64,000 nt of DNA from Streptomyces sp. NBC_01428 (GCF_036231965.1 NZ_CP109499.1:8680001-8744000); one strand, 5' to 3'; counted from the stretch's first letter, positions 31,602 through 41,029 are shown. Numbers and translations: made by a program. The notes: a model not told the origin generated them from the sequence alone.

Positions 31602-33211
31602 TTCGCGTGCAGCAGGTCCTCCACCTGGTGCCGGATGTCCTCCGTGGCCAGGCCGCGGATGGTCAGGGTGGTACGGCGGCGCAGCACGTCGTCGGCCGTC
31701 TCGGCCCACTCGTTGTCGCGCGCGTAGACGACCTGCGCCCAGATCTCCGGGGCGTCCGGGTGGATGCGCTCGGCGAGTTCGGGGTTCTCGTTCGCGAGGC
31801 GGGCGATGTCGAAGGCCAGCGAGCCGTAGTGGGTGGACAGGTGCCGCGCGGTGTCGGCGGCCATACGGGGGCCGTCCGCAGGGTGGTCGATGAGGAGGCG
31901 GTGTGCGACGGCGCGCGGGTTGGCGATGCCGGGCAGCGGCATCTTCTTCGGCAGCTCGGAGACCGGCTCGATGCCCTCGCCCAGCGGATGGCCCGGCAGC
32001 GTCTCCAGCTTCTTGAGCACCGTCCGGCCGATGTGCCGGAAGGTGGTCCACTTGCCGCCCGCGACGGACAGCATGCCGCCGCGGCCCTCGGTGACGACCG
32101 TCTCCCGCTTGGCCTTGGAGGTGTCGCCGGGACCGCCCGGCAGCACCCGCAGCCCGGCGTACGCATAAGTGATGAGGTCTCGGGACAGTTGTTCGTCCCG
32201 CACGGACAGAGCCGCTTCGTCGAGGATCTGTGCCGTGTCCTTCTCGGTGACCCCGACGTCGCCCGGGTCGCCCTCGTACTCCTCGTCGGTGGTGCCGAGC
32301 AGGAGCATGTCCTCCCAGGGGAGGGCGAAGGTGATGCGGTACTTGTCGATCGGGGTGGCGAGCGCGGCCTTCCACGGTGCGGTCCGCTTGAGGACCAGGT
32401 GCGCGCCCTTGGACAGCCGGATGGAGGGAGCGGCGTTCGGGTCCTCCAGCTTGCGCAGGTGGTCGACCCACGGCCCGGTCGCGTTCAGCACCAGACGGGC
32501 GTCCACACCGAACTCGTCCCCGGAGCGCTGATCCCTGAGTTCCGCTCCCGTCACCCGGCCGTTCGTGAAGCGCAGCCCGGTGACCTCGGCGTAGTTGAGG
32601 ACGGAGGCTCCGGACTCGACGGCGGCGCGGAGGGTCATCAGGGCGAGCCGGGAGTCGTTCATCTGGTCGTCGCCGTACACGGCGACGGCCTTGAGGTTGT
32701 CGGTGCGCAGCTCGGGCACGCTCTCCGCGGCCTTGGCGGGGCTGAGCAGGTGGCCGACGCCGTCGCCGAACGCGGAGAGGGCGGAGTAGGCGAAGACGCC
32801 CGCTCCGAGCTTCGCCGCGCCGTGCGGCCCGCCCTTGTACACGGGGAGGTAGAAGGTGAGCGGGTTCGCCAGGTGGGGGGCCACCTGACGGGAGACCGCA
32901 CGGCGCTCGAAGTGGTTCTCCGCCACCAGCTTCACCGCGCCGGTCTGCAGGTAGCGCAGACCGCCGTGCAGAAGCTTGGAGGAGGCGGAGGAGGTGGCGC
33001 CGGCGAAGTCACCGGCGTCGACCAGGGCCACCCGCAACCCGGACTGCGCGGCGTGCCAGGCGGTCGAGATGCCCAGGATGCCGCCGCCGATCACGAGAAG
33101 GTCGTACGTCGCCCTGGAAAGCTGCTCCCGGGTCTCGGCACGGCTCGGATTGGGAGCGTAGGTCAGGTGCGTCCCCAGGGCGGGCAGACGTGCTTCGGAC
33201 GAGTCGTTCAC
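31598..33211 (-). CDS. glpD: Aerobic glycerol-3-phosphate dehydrogenase
   Basis: 537 aa, normal length for actinobacterial GlpD. FAD-binding motif YDLLVIGGGILGISTAWHAAQSGL (about residues 36-59), the substrate-flavin region SSKLLHGGLRYLQTG (about 78-92), and VAGGKWTTFRHIGRTV (about 388-403) are intact. It oxidises sn-glycerol 3-phosphate to dihydroxyacetone phosphate, passing electrons to quinone at the membrane face. GTG start at 33211 with AAGGAG. The last codons run into the IS element, which seems to provide the TGA; the C-terminus (VEDLLHAN) looks near natural. Usual partners glpF and glpK are not adjacent. Confidence 0.92.
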   Translation of the reverse strand: MNDSSEARLPALGTHLTYAPNPSRAETREQLSRATYDLLVIGGGILGISTAWHAAQSGLRVALVDAGDFAGATSSASSKLLHGGLRYLQTGAVKLVAENHFERRAVSRQVAPHLANPLTFYLPVYKGGPHGAAKLGAGVFAYSALSAFGDGVGHLLSPAKAAESVPELRTDNLKAVAVYGDDQMNDSRLALMTLRAAVESGASVLNYAEVTGLRFTNGRVTGAELRDQRSGDEFGVDARLVLNATGPWVDHLRKLEDPNAAPSIRLSKGAHLVLKRTAPWKAALATPIDKYRITFALPWEDMLLLGTTDEEYEGDPGDVGVTEKDTAQILDEAALSVRDEQLSRDLITYAYAGLRVLPGGPGDTSKAKRETVVTEGRGGMLSVAGGKWTTFRHIGRTVLKKLETLPGHPLGEGIEPVSELPKKMPLPGIANPRAVAHRLLIDHPADGPRMAADTARHLSTHYGSLAFDIARLANENPELAERIHPDAPEIWAQVVYARDNEWAETADDVLRRRTTLTIRGLATEDIRHQVEDLLHAN

Positions 33212-33357
33212 CGATATCTCCTTCTGCCGCTTGGCAACCCGAAATGCTGGGGGACGCCCATGAGAAAGCGAGATGTCGAATCAGCCGGATGAAATCCGAC
33301 GTTCGTCATTCATTGTAATTGGACCTTCACACGGCTGCCTGTACAGGAAGTGATCGG

Positions 33358-33388
33358 AAGGCCCTGGTCGGCCGCCGACCAGGGCCTT
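33358..33388. terminator. Strong hairpin terminator in a divergent intergenic gap
   Basis: 14-bp perfect stem with 3-nt loop (33358-33371 with 33375-33388) followed by TTG. It lies between the glpD start (33211) and the MarR start (33508), where no gene is seen that would need a terminator on the plus strand. See findings. Confidence 0.65.
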
Positions 33389-33507
33389 TGCCGTGTCCTG
33401 ATCCGAGGGCCTTTCGTCCACCGGGACGGCGATCGCCACCCTCGGTGAACGGGTTACGCGGTCAGGTCGTGGTTCGGCGGCCGGCGGATCGACTCTCGGG
33501 AACGCGT

Positions 33508-33927
33508 ATGACTGACCGGAATCCTGCGGACAACACCGGGCGGGACGATTTCCTGACGCTCCGGGCCTTGGGACACTTGCACGGCACGTTGCGGACGCGG
33601 CACGGTCTGTCGCTCCTCGACTACCTCACTCTCGGATTCCTCGCCGAGGCAGAGGGCGGTTCCGCGCCGGTGGCCGAGCTGAGGGCCTTTCTCGGCGAAT
33701 CGGGAGACAGGGTGTCCTACCTCCTGAGAGGCATGCAGGGCCTGGGTCTGGTCGATCGCCGGCGTGGCGACAGGGATCGACGGAACGTACGGGTCACGTT
33801 GACGCCGGCCGGACGGGCCAGGTTCGTCGACGTGGAGAGGACGGCGAACTCGATCGTCCGTACCCGTCCGGTGGCTGAGCCGGCCCCACCCTGTCATGCG
33901 GCGTCGACCCCCGATGACGTCCGCTGA
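33508..33927 (+). CDS. MarR-family regulator
   Basis: 139 aa. MarR wHTH: LSLLDYLTLGFLAEAEGGSAPVAELRAFLGESGDRVSYLLRGMQGLGLVDRR and wing GDRDRRNVRVTLTPAGRARF (about residues 35-110). The C-terminal helix is replaced by a Pro-rich, probably disordered end (VAEPAPPCHAASTPDDVR), so the dimerisation helices are shorter than usual. ATG at 33508 with a weak GGGAACG ribosome site. 172 bp upstream of the DJ-1/AraC regulator gene, same strand. Confidence 0.75.
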   Translation: MTDRNPADNTGRDDFLTLRALGHLHGTLRTRHGLSLLDYLTLGFLAEAEGGSAPVAELRAFLGESGDRVSYLLRGMQGLGLVDRRRGDRDRRNVRVTLTPAGRARFVDVERTANSIVRTRPVAEPAPPCHAASTPDDVR

Positions 33928-34099
33928 GAGGCTGTGCCTCCCAGCAGGGAGCGAATCACTCGTGGCCGCGGTACGGGACACGCGCGCATAGTTGATGTGT
34001 GGCCGTCGGCGCACACGGCGACGTCCGTGCTGTGCTGCTCGCCGGCGTCGACCACGGAGCGAGCTCGTGTTCACGCCGCGGACTGCCGGGAGGCCTTCG

Positions 34100-35161
34100 A
34101 TGAACCGCAAGCGCCCTGGAGCGGATCCGATCACGGTGACAGTCTTCGTCTTCCCAGGGGTGCGGTTGCTCGACGTGACGGGCCCCATCGAGGTGTTCAC
34201 GACGGCCAACGAGTTCGGCGGACGCTATCGGGTGCGGATCGCCTCGGAGGACGGCTCGGCGGTGATGAGTTCCGCCGGGACGCGTCTCGGCGCCGACCTC
34301 TCCGTGGCCGACGTGCGCGAACCCCTGGACGTCCTGGTCGTGCCGGGCGGTCCGGAATGGGAATCGCTGATCAAGGACGACGCGCTTCTGGATGTCGTCC
34401 GGAGCCTGAACGAGAAGAGCCGCTGCACGGCGTCGGTGTGCACGGGAGCGTTCCTGCTGGCCGCGGCCGGGCTGTTGAACGGCCGTCGTGCTGCCACGCA
34501 CTGGCGGCATTCGCGGCAACTGGCGAATCGCTATCCGGCTGTGCGGGTCGACCCGGACGCCATCTTCGTGCGGGACGGGAAGATGATGACGTCGGCAGGT
34601 GTCAGCGCCGGTATCGACCTCTCCCTGGCCCTGGTGGAAGAACACTACGGTGCGGAGGTCGCCCGCTCGGTCGCCAAGGACATGGTCGTCTTCATGCAAC
34701 GGCCGGGTGGCCAGTCCCAGTTCAGTGTCCGCGCGCGGACCTCGCACACGACCCAGGACGTCCTGCGCCGGCTCCTGGACGCCGTCGCCGAGGATCCGGG
34801 GGCCAATCACACGCTGGCCGCCATGGCTTCCCGGGCGGGCATCAGCGTCCGTCATGTTACGCGGCTCTTCCACGAGGAAGTCGGAACCACTCCGGCGCGC
34901 TACGTCGAACAGGTCCGGCTCGAAGCGGCCCAGGCGCTGTTGGAGACGAGTGACGACTCCATGCCGCTCATCGCCCGGCGCACCGGATTCGGCTCACCCG
35001 AGTCGCTGCGCAGGGCGTTCGTGCGGAACCTGGGTGTGACGCCCACCGCCTTCCGGGCCAGTTTCCGGACGACGAACACGGGTGAGCGGGATCTGGTGCC
35101 CGCAGTGCTGCCTCCGCGACCGGTGCACGATCGACCGGAGACGGAGTCGGCGGCGGACTGA
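34100..35161 (+). CDS. GlxA-family regulator: DJ-1/PfpI domain plus AraC HTH
   Basis: 353 aa. DJ-1/PfpI sensor domain about residues 12-180 with nucleophile-elbow Cys C114 (ASVCTGAFLL), AraC HTH about residues 230-325 (DNA-binding region MASRAGISVRHVTRLFHEEVGTT and IARRTGFGSPESLRRAFVRNLGVTP). ATG at 34100 with GGGAGG seven bp upstream. Paralogue of the gene at 2036-3022. The next gene is convergent, so the target is not evident from context. Confidence 0.87.
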   Translation: MNRKRPGADPITVTVFVFPGVRLLDVTGPIEVFTTANEFGGRYRVRIASEDGSAVMSSAGTRLGADLSVADVREPLDVLVVPGGPEWESLIKDDALLDVVRSLNEKSRCTASVCTGAFLLAAAGLLNGRRAATHWRHSRQLANRYPAVRVDPDAIFVRDGKMMTSAGVSAGIDLSLALVEEHYGAEVARSVAKDMVVFMQRPGGQSQFSVRARTSHTTQDVLRRLLDAVAEDPGANHTLAAMASRAGISVRHVTRLFHEEVGTTPARYVEQVRLEAAQALLETSDDSMPLIARRTGFGSPESLRRAFVRNLGVTPTAFRASFRTTNTGERDLVPAVLPPRPVHDRPETESAAD

Positions 35162-35321
35162 TCCTCCGTCATCCCCCGTGACGCGAGTCAGCGGTACGGG
35201 GCATGATGTGCCGCCACCGGCAGCGGGCCTTCCTCTGAACGCGGTCCGAGGAGAGCCCGCCGGGGGACACATACGTCGTACGGTGCGGCGGAGGTTCTCC
35301 GCGTGGCCGTCGGCGGCGCGG

Positions 35322-38069
35322 TCAGCCGAAGGCCGACAGCACGAGATCCCGCTGTTCGCCCGCGTGCCGGCGGGCGGACCCCACGGCGGGGGCCGGTGCC
35401 TCGGGACGGCTGACACACGCCGCAGGCCGGCCGGTCAGCCGTTCCAGACGGGGCCCCACGAAGGACCATGCCCCCTGGTTCCGGGCTTCTTCCTGCACCC
35501 ATCGCACCTCGGCGCCGGCGGGGAAGCGGGCGAGCTCCTTGGCGATCTCCTCCTCCGGGAAGGGAGAGAGCCGCTCAAGCCGGACGATCGCCGTGTCCGC
35601 CAGGTCCGCCTCCCGGCGATGGGCGTCCAGGTCGAAGAAGACCTTGCCCGAACAGAGCAGCACGCGCTCGACCCGGCCGGCGTCCACCGTGTCGTCGGGG
35701 ACGACCGCACGGAACGCACCGTCGGTGAACTCCGACAGGTCCGAGACGGCCGCCTTGGACCGCAGCATCGACTTCGGAGTGAAGACGACCAGCGGCTTCT
35801 TGTGAAGGCCGAGGGCCTGGTCGCGCAGCAGATGGAAGTAGTTGCCCGGCAAGGAGGGCATGGCGACGGTCATGTTGTCCTGCGCGCACAGCTGGAGGAA
35901 TCGCTCGATCCTTCCGGAGGAGTGATCGGGGCCCTGTCCCTCCAGACCGTGCGGCAGCAACAGGGTCAGACCGGAGCGCTGACCCCACTTCTGTTCGGAC
36001 GACGCGATGTACTCGTCGATGACCGTCTGGGCTCCGTCGGCGAAGTCGCCGAACTGGGCCTCCCACAGCACCAGGGCGTCGGGCCGCGCCAGTGAATAGC
36101 CGTACTCGAAGGCCAGCGCGCCCATCTCGGACAACGGCGAGTCGTAGAGCGCGAGTTCGGCGGCACCGGAACCGAGGGAACGCAGCGGTGTGTGCTCCAG
36201 ACCGGTGTGCCGGTCGGTGAGCACGGCGTGCCGCTGCCCGAACGTGCCGCGGCGGGAGTCCTGCCCGGCGAGCCGCACCGGCACCCCGTCCATCAGCAAC
36301 GAGCCGATGGCCAGTGACTCCGCGGTGGCCCAGTCGATGGTGCCCTCGTCCAACATCGCCGCACGCCGCCGGAGTTGGGGAGCGACGCGTGAGTGGACGG
36401 TGAACCCCTCCGGCGTGTCGGTCTGCGCGGCGACGATGTGCCGGGCCGCGGCCTCAGTGATGGCGGTGGACATCGCGGAGGGTGCCGCCTTCTGGCCGTC
36501 CACGGCGTGCTCGGGCGCGGGGGACCGGGCCGCCGACAGCGCCCGGGTCTCCGTGAAGGCCCGCTCGAGGTGATCCTGGTAGTCCCGCAACGCGCCTTCC
36601 ACCTGGCGCTCACCGATGTCTCCCCGGCCTGTCAGCGCCTCGGCGTACAACGTGCGCACCGAAGGCCTGTCGTTGATCCGGTCGTACATCGCCGGCTGCG
36701 TGATGGACGGGTCGTCGACCTCGCTGTGCCCGTGGCGCCGATAGCAGATCAGGTCGACGACCACGTCCTTGTGGAACGTCTCCCGAAAGTCGAACGCCAG
36801 CCGGGCGACCCGCACGACAGCCTCGGGGTCGTCGCCGTTGACGTGGAAGATCGGCGCGTCCACGGACCGGGCGACGTCCGTGGCGTAGGTGCTGGAACGG
36901 CCGCCGGCGGGCGAGGTCGTGAAACCGAGCTGGTTGTTGATGACGACATGGACGGTCCCCCCGGTGCGGTAGCCGGGCAGCTGCGACATGTTCAGCGTCT
37001 CGGAGACCACGCCCTGGCCGGCGAAGGCGGCATCGCCGTGGAGGACGATCGGCAGGACGGAGCCGGCTGCTCCGTCACGCACGGCCTGGTCCTGCTTGGC
37101 GCGCACCACGCCCTGTGCCACCGGCCCCACGACCTCCAGGTGCGAGGGGTTCGCCACGACGGAGACGGGGAGCGACCGGCCGTCCAGGGCACGGTAGGTT
37201 CCCTCCGCGCCGAGGTGGTACTTCACGTCGCCCGAACCCTCGACGGACCGGACGTCCGTGGCGTCCTCGAACTCGTGGAAGATGTCCGCGTACGACTTGC
37301 CGATGATGTTGGCCAGGACGTTGAGCCGGCCTCGGTGGGCCATGCCGATGACGGCTTCGCCCATGCCGTGCCGGATACCGCGCAGCAGCAGGGCGTCGAG
37401 CAGCACGATCGCCGACTCGCCGCCTTCGAGCGAATACCGCTTCTGGCCCACGTACTTGGTCTGCAGGAACGTCTCGAAGGCTTCTGCCGCGCCCAGCCGG
37501 TAGAGGATCTGCAGCTGTTCGGCGACGTCCGGCCCGGCAGAGGCCGACTCCGTCCGCTGCTGGACCCAGAGGCGTTCCCGGGAGCCGCGGATGTGCATGT
37601 ACTCGGTGCCGACGGAACGGCAGTAGAACTCCCGCAGAGCGTTCAGCGCGCTGCGGAGCGTCATGGTGGTCCGGCCGGTGAACCCGTCGACGGCGAACGC
37701 TTCGTCCAGGTCGTCGTCGCGGAGTCCGAACGCCGTGATGTCGAGATCCGGCTGCGCGGTCCCGTGTCCGTCCGAGATCGGGTCGGTGTCGGCCGCCAGG
37801 TGCCCGCGTGCTCGGTAGGCGTCGATGAGTGCGGCGACGCGGATCGCCTTGATCGCCGACTCGCCGGACTCTTCGAGAGCGGGTGCCTCGTGGCTCTCCG
37901 CACGCTGAGCCGGCAGGGAGACGGGGGAGGCGAAGAACTCCCTCCAGGTCCGGCCCACCGAGTCCGGGTCGTGCAGGTAGCGCTCGTACTGTTCGTCCAC
38001 GAGCCATTCGTTGATGCCGAAGTCCAGCCCCTTCGGGGCCGCCTCCGCGGCACGGGATTGCGACGCCAC
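35322..38069 (-). CDS. sucA: 2-oxoglutarate dehydrogenase E1 component, stand-alone
   Basis: 915 aa. Thiamine diphosphate enzyme; key segments are GMAHRGRLNVLANI (about residue 243), HGDAAFAGQGVVSETLNMSQL (about 355), GTVHVVINNQLGFTTSP (about 385), FHVNGDDPEAVVRVARLA (about 420) and in the C-terminal half VLWEAQFGDFADGAQTVIDEY. It decarboxylates 2-oxoglutarate to give a succinyl-thiamine intermediate. Actinobacteria normally use a longer form (about 1200 aa) with a fused N-terminal succinyltransferase-like domain; this protein lacks that domain and is E. coli SucA-like in length. GTG start at 38069. No E2 or E3 gene is next to it, so it must borrow them or make succinate semialdehyde. A TDT-type transporter gene lies upstream, same strand. 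Confidence 0.9.
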   Translation of the reverse strand: MASQSRAAEAAPKGLDFGINEWLVDEQYERYLHDPDSVGRTWREFFASPVSLPAQRAESHEAPALEESGESAIKAIRVAALIDAYRARGHLAADTDPISDGHGTAQPDLDITAFGLRDDDLDEAFAVDGFTGRTTMTLRSALNALREFYCRSVGTEYMHIRGSRERLWVQQRTESASAGPDVAEQLQILYRLGAAEAFETFLQTKYVGQKRYSLEGGESAIVLLDALLLRGIRHGMGEAVIGMAHRGRLNVLANIIGKSYADIFHEFEDATDVRSVEGSGDVKYHLGAEGTYRALDGRSLPVSVVANPSHLEVVGPVAQGVVRAKQDQAVRDGAAGSVLPIVLHGDAAFAGQGVVSETLNMSQLPGYRTGGTVHVVINNQLGFTTSPAGGRSSTYATDVARSVDAPIFHVNGDDPEAVVRVARLAFDFRETFHKDVVVDLICYRRHGHSEVDDPSITQPAMYDRINDRPSVRTLYAEALTGRGDIGERQVEGALRDYQDHLERAFTETRALSAARSPAPEHAVDGQKAAPSAMSTAITEAAARHIVAAQTDTPEGFTVHSRVAPQLRRRAAMLDEGTIDWATAESLAIGSLLMDGVPVRLAGQDSRRGTFGQRHAVLTDRHTGLEHTPLRSLGSGAAELALYDSPLSEMGALAFEYGYSLARPDALVLWEAQFGDFADGAQTVIDEYIASSEQKWGQRSGLTLLLPHGLEGQGPDHSSGRIERFLQLCAQDNMTVAMPSLPGNYFHLLRDQALGLHKKPLVVFTPKSMLRSKAAVSDLSEFTDGAFRAVVPDDTVDAGRVERVLLCSGKVFFDLDAHRREADLADTAIVRLERLSPFPEEEIAKELARFPAGAEVRWVQEEARNQGAWSFVGPRLERLTGRPAACVSRPEAPAPAVGSARRHAGEQRDLVLSAFG

Positions 38070-38286
38070 GGTGTGGATCGCCTTCTTTCCTCAATTCGGA
38101 ACGACCGACGGCCGGCACTGTCGGAGTCCGGCGCGTCACCCGCGGTGCTCGCGAGCTTCGTCTTCGCCGGACGTCCGTTGTGGGAGCTGGGCATTCGCCC
38201 GTGTCGGGCAACCGACCATATGCTTTCCGTGCAGCCCGGGCGGATAGCCTTGAATGCCATATCGGCGGCAGATCAGGACATTGCGC

Positions 38287-39411
38287 CTACGGGAGGTGCT
38301 GGGAAGCGGCTTGTCGACGGCCGGTCCCGAGGTGGGGGCGGACCGCGGCGACGGCCATGGCGATGATCACGACCGCCCACACGCCGACGGCGACCCAGAT
38401 CTCCCCACGGCCCATCGCGGTCATCCATGGCGTCCCGGTCACGCGTCCCAGTTCGTGCGTGGCGACCCCGTACATGCCGATCGGGAAGACCAGGTTCCAC
38501 CAGCCGAACTCGTAACGCAGCGGAATCCTCCGCACCCCGTGGCGCCAGACCCCCAGGGCCAGCAGCAGGGGGATCAGCCAGGTGGCGAACGACCAGAGGA
38601 CGACCGACCAGCCGGTGAGGACCGCATGGGGGAGGAGCAGGCTGTCCGGTGGCAGTTGGAGCAGCCTCGTCCCGGCGAGCACACTGATCGCCGCCGCGCC
38701 CATGAAGATCCACAGTGACGTCATGAGATCCCCGGGCGCCACCGGCCGCACGAGCAGCCTGGCCAGGACGATCCCGGCGACCAGCAGGTACTGCACCAGG
38801 GCGATGGCCCAGCACACCACGGCCACCACCGGCAGGAGGTCGCCCGAGGTCACATGAGCCAGGGAGGCCGCCGCCACCGCTATCGAGTCGGAGCCGACCG
38901 ACCAGAGGAACCAGGTGCCGTTCACCTGGTCGAGCGAAGGGCGGCGCCGGGTGGTGGTGATCAGTGCCAGGGGAACCGCGTAGCCGAGGAACAGCCACAC
39001 CGCCGCTCCGAACGCCAGAAACGCCTCGGCGACTGCCGTGTGTCCGCTCGGGACCAGTCGTGCGGCCAGGACGTTGGGTGCGATGGCGATGGTGAGGAAG
39101 ACGAAGGACCGGGGTCCGAGGAGACCGGCGGCGAACTGCCCGGGCGGGCGCAGCAGCCGCCAACCGTAGGCGGGCAGGAGGACGGCGAAGCCCGCGATGC
39201 CCACCCAGAGAAGTGCCGCCGAAGCGGTGCCGGCGCCGTTGACGTACAGCGCCGTGGACACGATCCCCGTGCCCATGACGAACGAGAAGGCTGCCGGGTT
39301 GAGGTGCGCCACGGCGGAGGAAAGCATCGCCCGGTATCCCCGGGGGTGCGCGTCAGGCTCGATGGTGGACACCTGAAGGCCGTTCGCCGAGGACGGCTCT
39401 GCCGCCGTCAA
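38287..39411 (-). CDS. TDT/SLAC1-family transporter
   Basis: 374-aa membrane protein with ten hydrophobic segments. NPAAFSFVMGTGIVSTALY (about residue 38) is the family's conserved first-helix sequence; the C-terminal segment RYEFGWWNLVFPIGMYGVAT is the conserved last-helix motif. Members export tellurite or sulfite, or carry C4-dicarboxylates such as malate. The start is uncertain: TTG at 39411 gives the full frame; a GTG at codon 14 or the ATG at MLSSAVAHL are possible. It precedes the stand-alone 2-oxoglutarate dehydrogenase E1 gene by 217 bp, so a dicarboxylate role is plausible but inferred. Confidence 0.85.
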   Translation of the reverse strand: MTAAEPSSANGLQVSTIEPDAHPRGYRAMLSSAVAHLNPAAFSFVMGTGIVSTALYVNGAGTASAALLWVGIAGFAVLLPAYGWRLLRPPGQFAAGLLGPRSFVFLTIAIAPNVLAARLVPSGHTAVAEAFLAFGAAVWLFLGYAVPLALITTTRRRPSLDQVNGTWFLWSVGSDSIAVAAASLAHVTSGDLLPVVAVVCWAIALVQYLLVAGIVLARLLVRPVAPGDLMTSLWIFMGAAAISVLAGTRLLQLPPDSLLLPHAVLTGWSVVLWSFATWLIPLLLALGVWRHGVRRIPLRYEFGWWNLVFPIGMYGVATHELGRVTGTPWMTAMGRGEIWVAVGVWAVVIIAMAVAAVRPHLGTGRRQAASQHLP

Positions 39412-39572
39412 CTGGTCCTGGCACGTTCGACGTGAACACAGATTCCTCGATTCACCGGTTCAGGGGTGACCGCACCGCTGGTGCCGGCCCCTGCCGCGGG
39501 CCTCGGCGACCAGGACCCCGGACGGCAGCACGTGTCGCAGGCGGGACCGGGTACGCCGAGGACATCGGGCCG

Positions 39573-40604
39573 TCAGCCGGTCGGAGCCACGTAGGGGAAG
39601 GACGACGTGGTGGGTGCGTCGACCGCTTCCTTGCCCAGTCCCACGCTCAAGGCGCTGTCCGTCGCGAGGGAGAACATGACCTCACCCGCGTTGTCGGTGA
39701 GCGCCCGGCCGTTGAACTTCGCGAAGCCGAACACGGCGGGAGTGCCCACCGTGTACGGAAGGACGTCCGGGAGAAGCCGCTCCGCCACTTCCTGGCCGTA
39801 GACCTGGGGATCCGACGTGGTGCCGCGGGCGCCGACGACCGCGGCGACGCGGCCGCTGATCGCGCCGGTGAGGACGCGGGTGTCGTCGGCCGGCCGGGTC
39901 TGGTTCAGCAGCTCAGCGAGCTCGTCGTCGAACTGCGCGAAGATCGGCGACACCATCGGGAGTCCGCACCGGTTGATGCGGTGCCATCCGCCGGCATCGG
40001 TGGCCAGCGCCGTCACACCCCATACGCCGATGTCCTGGCCGCCCGTGTAGGCCAGGAGCTCGGAATCCGGCACCTCCAGCACGATGGAGCGCACCTTCAT
40101 GTTGGCGAACAGGCTGGTGATCTCGGAGGAATCCGGTGCGGGCACGTGGACGTCGGTGCCGTGCTGGAAGGCCTGGCCGACCGCCTCCACGACGGCCGGA
40201 TTCATCCAGAACGGATCGCTGGCCCGACCGGTCCACACCCGCAGACCCGCATCGGTGCTGAGCTCCCGGCCCGTCCGGCCGGCGAGCAGAACGGTGCCGG
40301 CCGCCGAGTCGTCGGCCGCGTCGGCTCCGGCCATGCGGCTCAGCTCGACCGTCTGAGAGCCGTCGGCGTCAGCCTCCCCGAAGGTGAAGCGGTAGGCGAG
40401 GTCCTCGACGGCGTCGCCGGTGCTGTCGATCTTGAATTCGTAGCGGGCCTCGGGGTGGAACCCCTTCGGCGCGTCGGGACCCGCGGAGTCGGAGCAGACG
40501 TTCATCACCAGGACAGTTCCGCGGTCACCTCGGAACACGTACGTGTCGGAGATGTTCAGCCGGGCATCGGCCCTGGCCGCGGGGGAATCGAGATGGTGGG
40601 ACAT
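39573..40604 (-). CDS. DUF4331-family protein
   Basis: 343 aa, cytoplasmic (no signal). Family hallmarks are the start MSHHLDSPAARADARLNISDTYVF, the FHPEARYEFKIDSTGD strand pair, and the repeated RVWTGRASDPFWM and SPIFAQ-type elements. DUF4331 is a beta-propeller-like family of unknown function common in Streptomyces and Mycobacterium. No unusual features. Divergent from the SDR gene at 41030 with a 425-bp gap, and convergent arrangement is absent on its left. Confidence 0.85.
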   Translation of the reverse strand: MSHHLDSPAARADARLNISDTYVFRGDRGTVLVMNVCSDSAGPDAPKGFHPEARYEFKIDSTGDAVEDLAYRFTFGEADADGSQTVELSRMAGADAADDSAAGTVLLAGRTGRELSTDAGLRVWTGRASDPFWMNPAVVEAVGQAFQHGTDVHVPAPDSSEITSLFANMKVRSIVLEVPDSELLAYTGGQDIGVWGVTALATDAGGWHRINRCGLPMVSPIFAQFDDELAELLNQTRPADDTRVLTGAISGRVAAVVGARGTTSDPQVYGQEVAERLLPDVLPYTVGTPAVFGFAKFNGRALTDNAGEVMFSLATDSALSVGLGKEAVDAPTTSSFPYVAPTG

Positions 40605-41018
40605 GTGATGGCTCCAGACGCAGTTCCGGCGGCGCGCGGGTGGCGCGGTGATCCCTCTGCGGCATGTGCGGTACGCAGGCCAGGGACGATCCTGGACGCA
40701 TGACCTGTGCCCGGACTCAACTGCCTTTCAAATGGCGGGGTCTGGGCCGCGGGACGACAGCGAGTCGCCTATGGGCGAAATGCCACTTTGTTCAGCCTAC
40801 CGCTCCTGCTGATGGATGCACGGTGAAGGCGGACCGCGCGGAACTGCTCAAGGGGGACCGGGCGGAAGGACCGGGAGTCCTGGACGACGCGCGGATCCGG
40901 TCTCCCGCCCCACACCCGCACCCTCGCGCAGAGCCGGTGGCGTGACCTCGTGGGACCAGTCGGCTGCTCATGGAGAAGACACGCGTAGCGATCGCGCACC
41001 CGCACGTCCCTGTCGGGC
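40605..41018. other. Divergent intergenic region, no gene seen
   Basis: About 425 bp between DUF4331 and SDR genes. GC is lower near 40770-40810, where CTTTGTTCAGCC (40791-40802) could be part of a promoter for DUF4331. A frame of 93 codons on the plus strand has no ribosome site and shadow-like composition, and I do not call it. The SDR -10-like box is at 41019-41024. Confidence 0.4.
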
Positions 41019-41029
41019 CAGAATCCCGT

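Noticed and set aside
40664..40945. 93-codon plus-strand frame in the DUF4331-SDR gap
   Set aside because: No ribosome site, composition not coding-like, and no conserved-looking segment.
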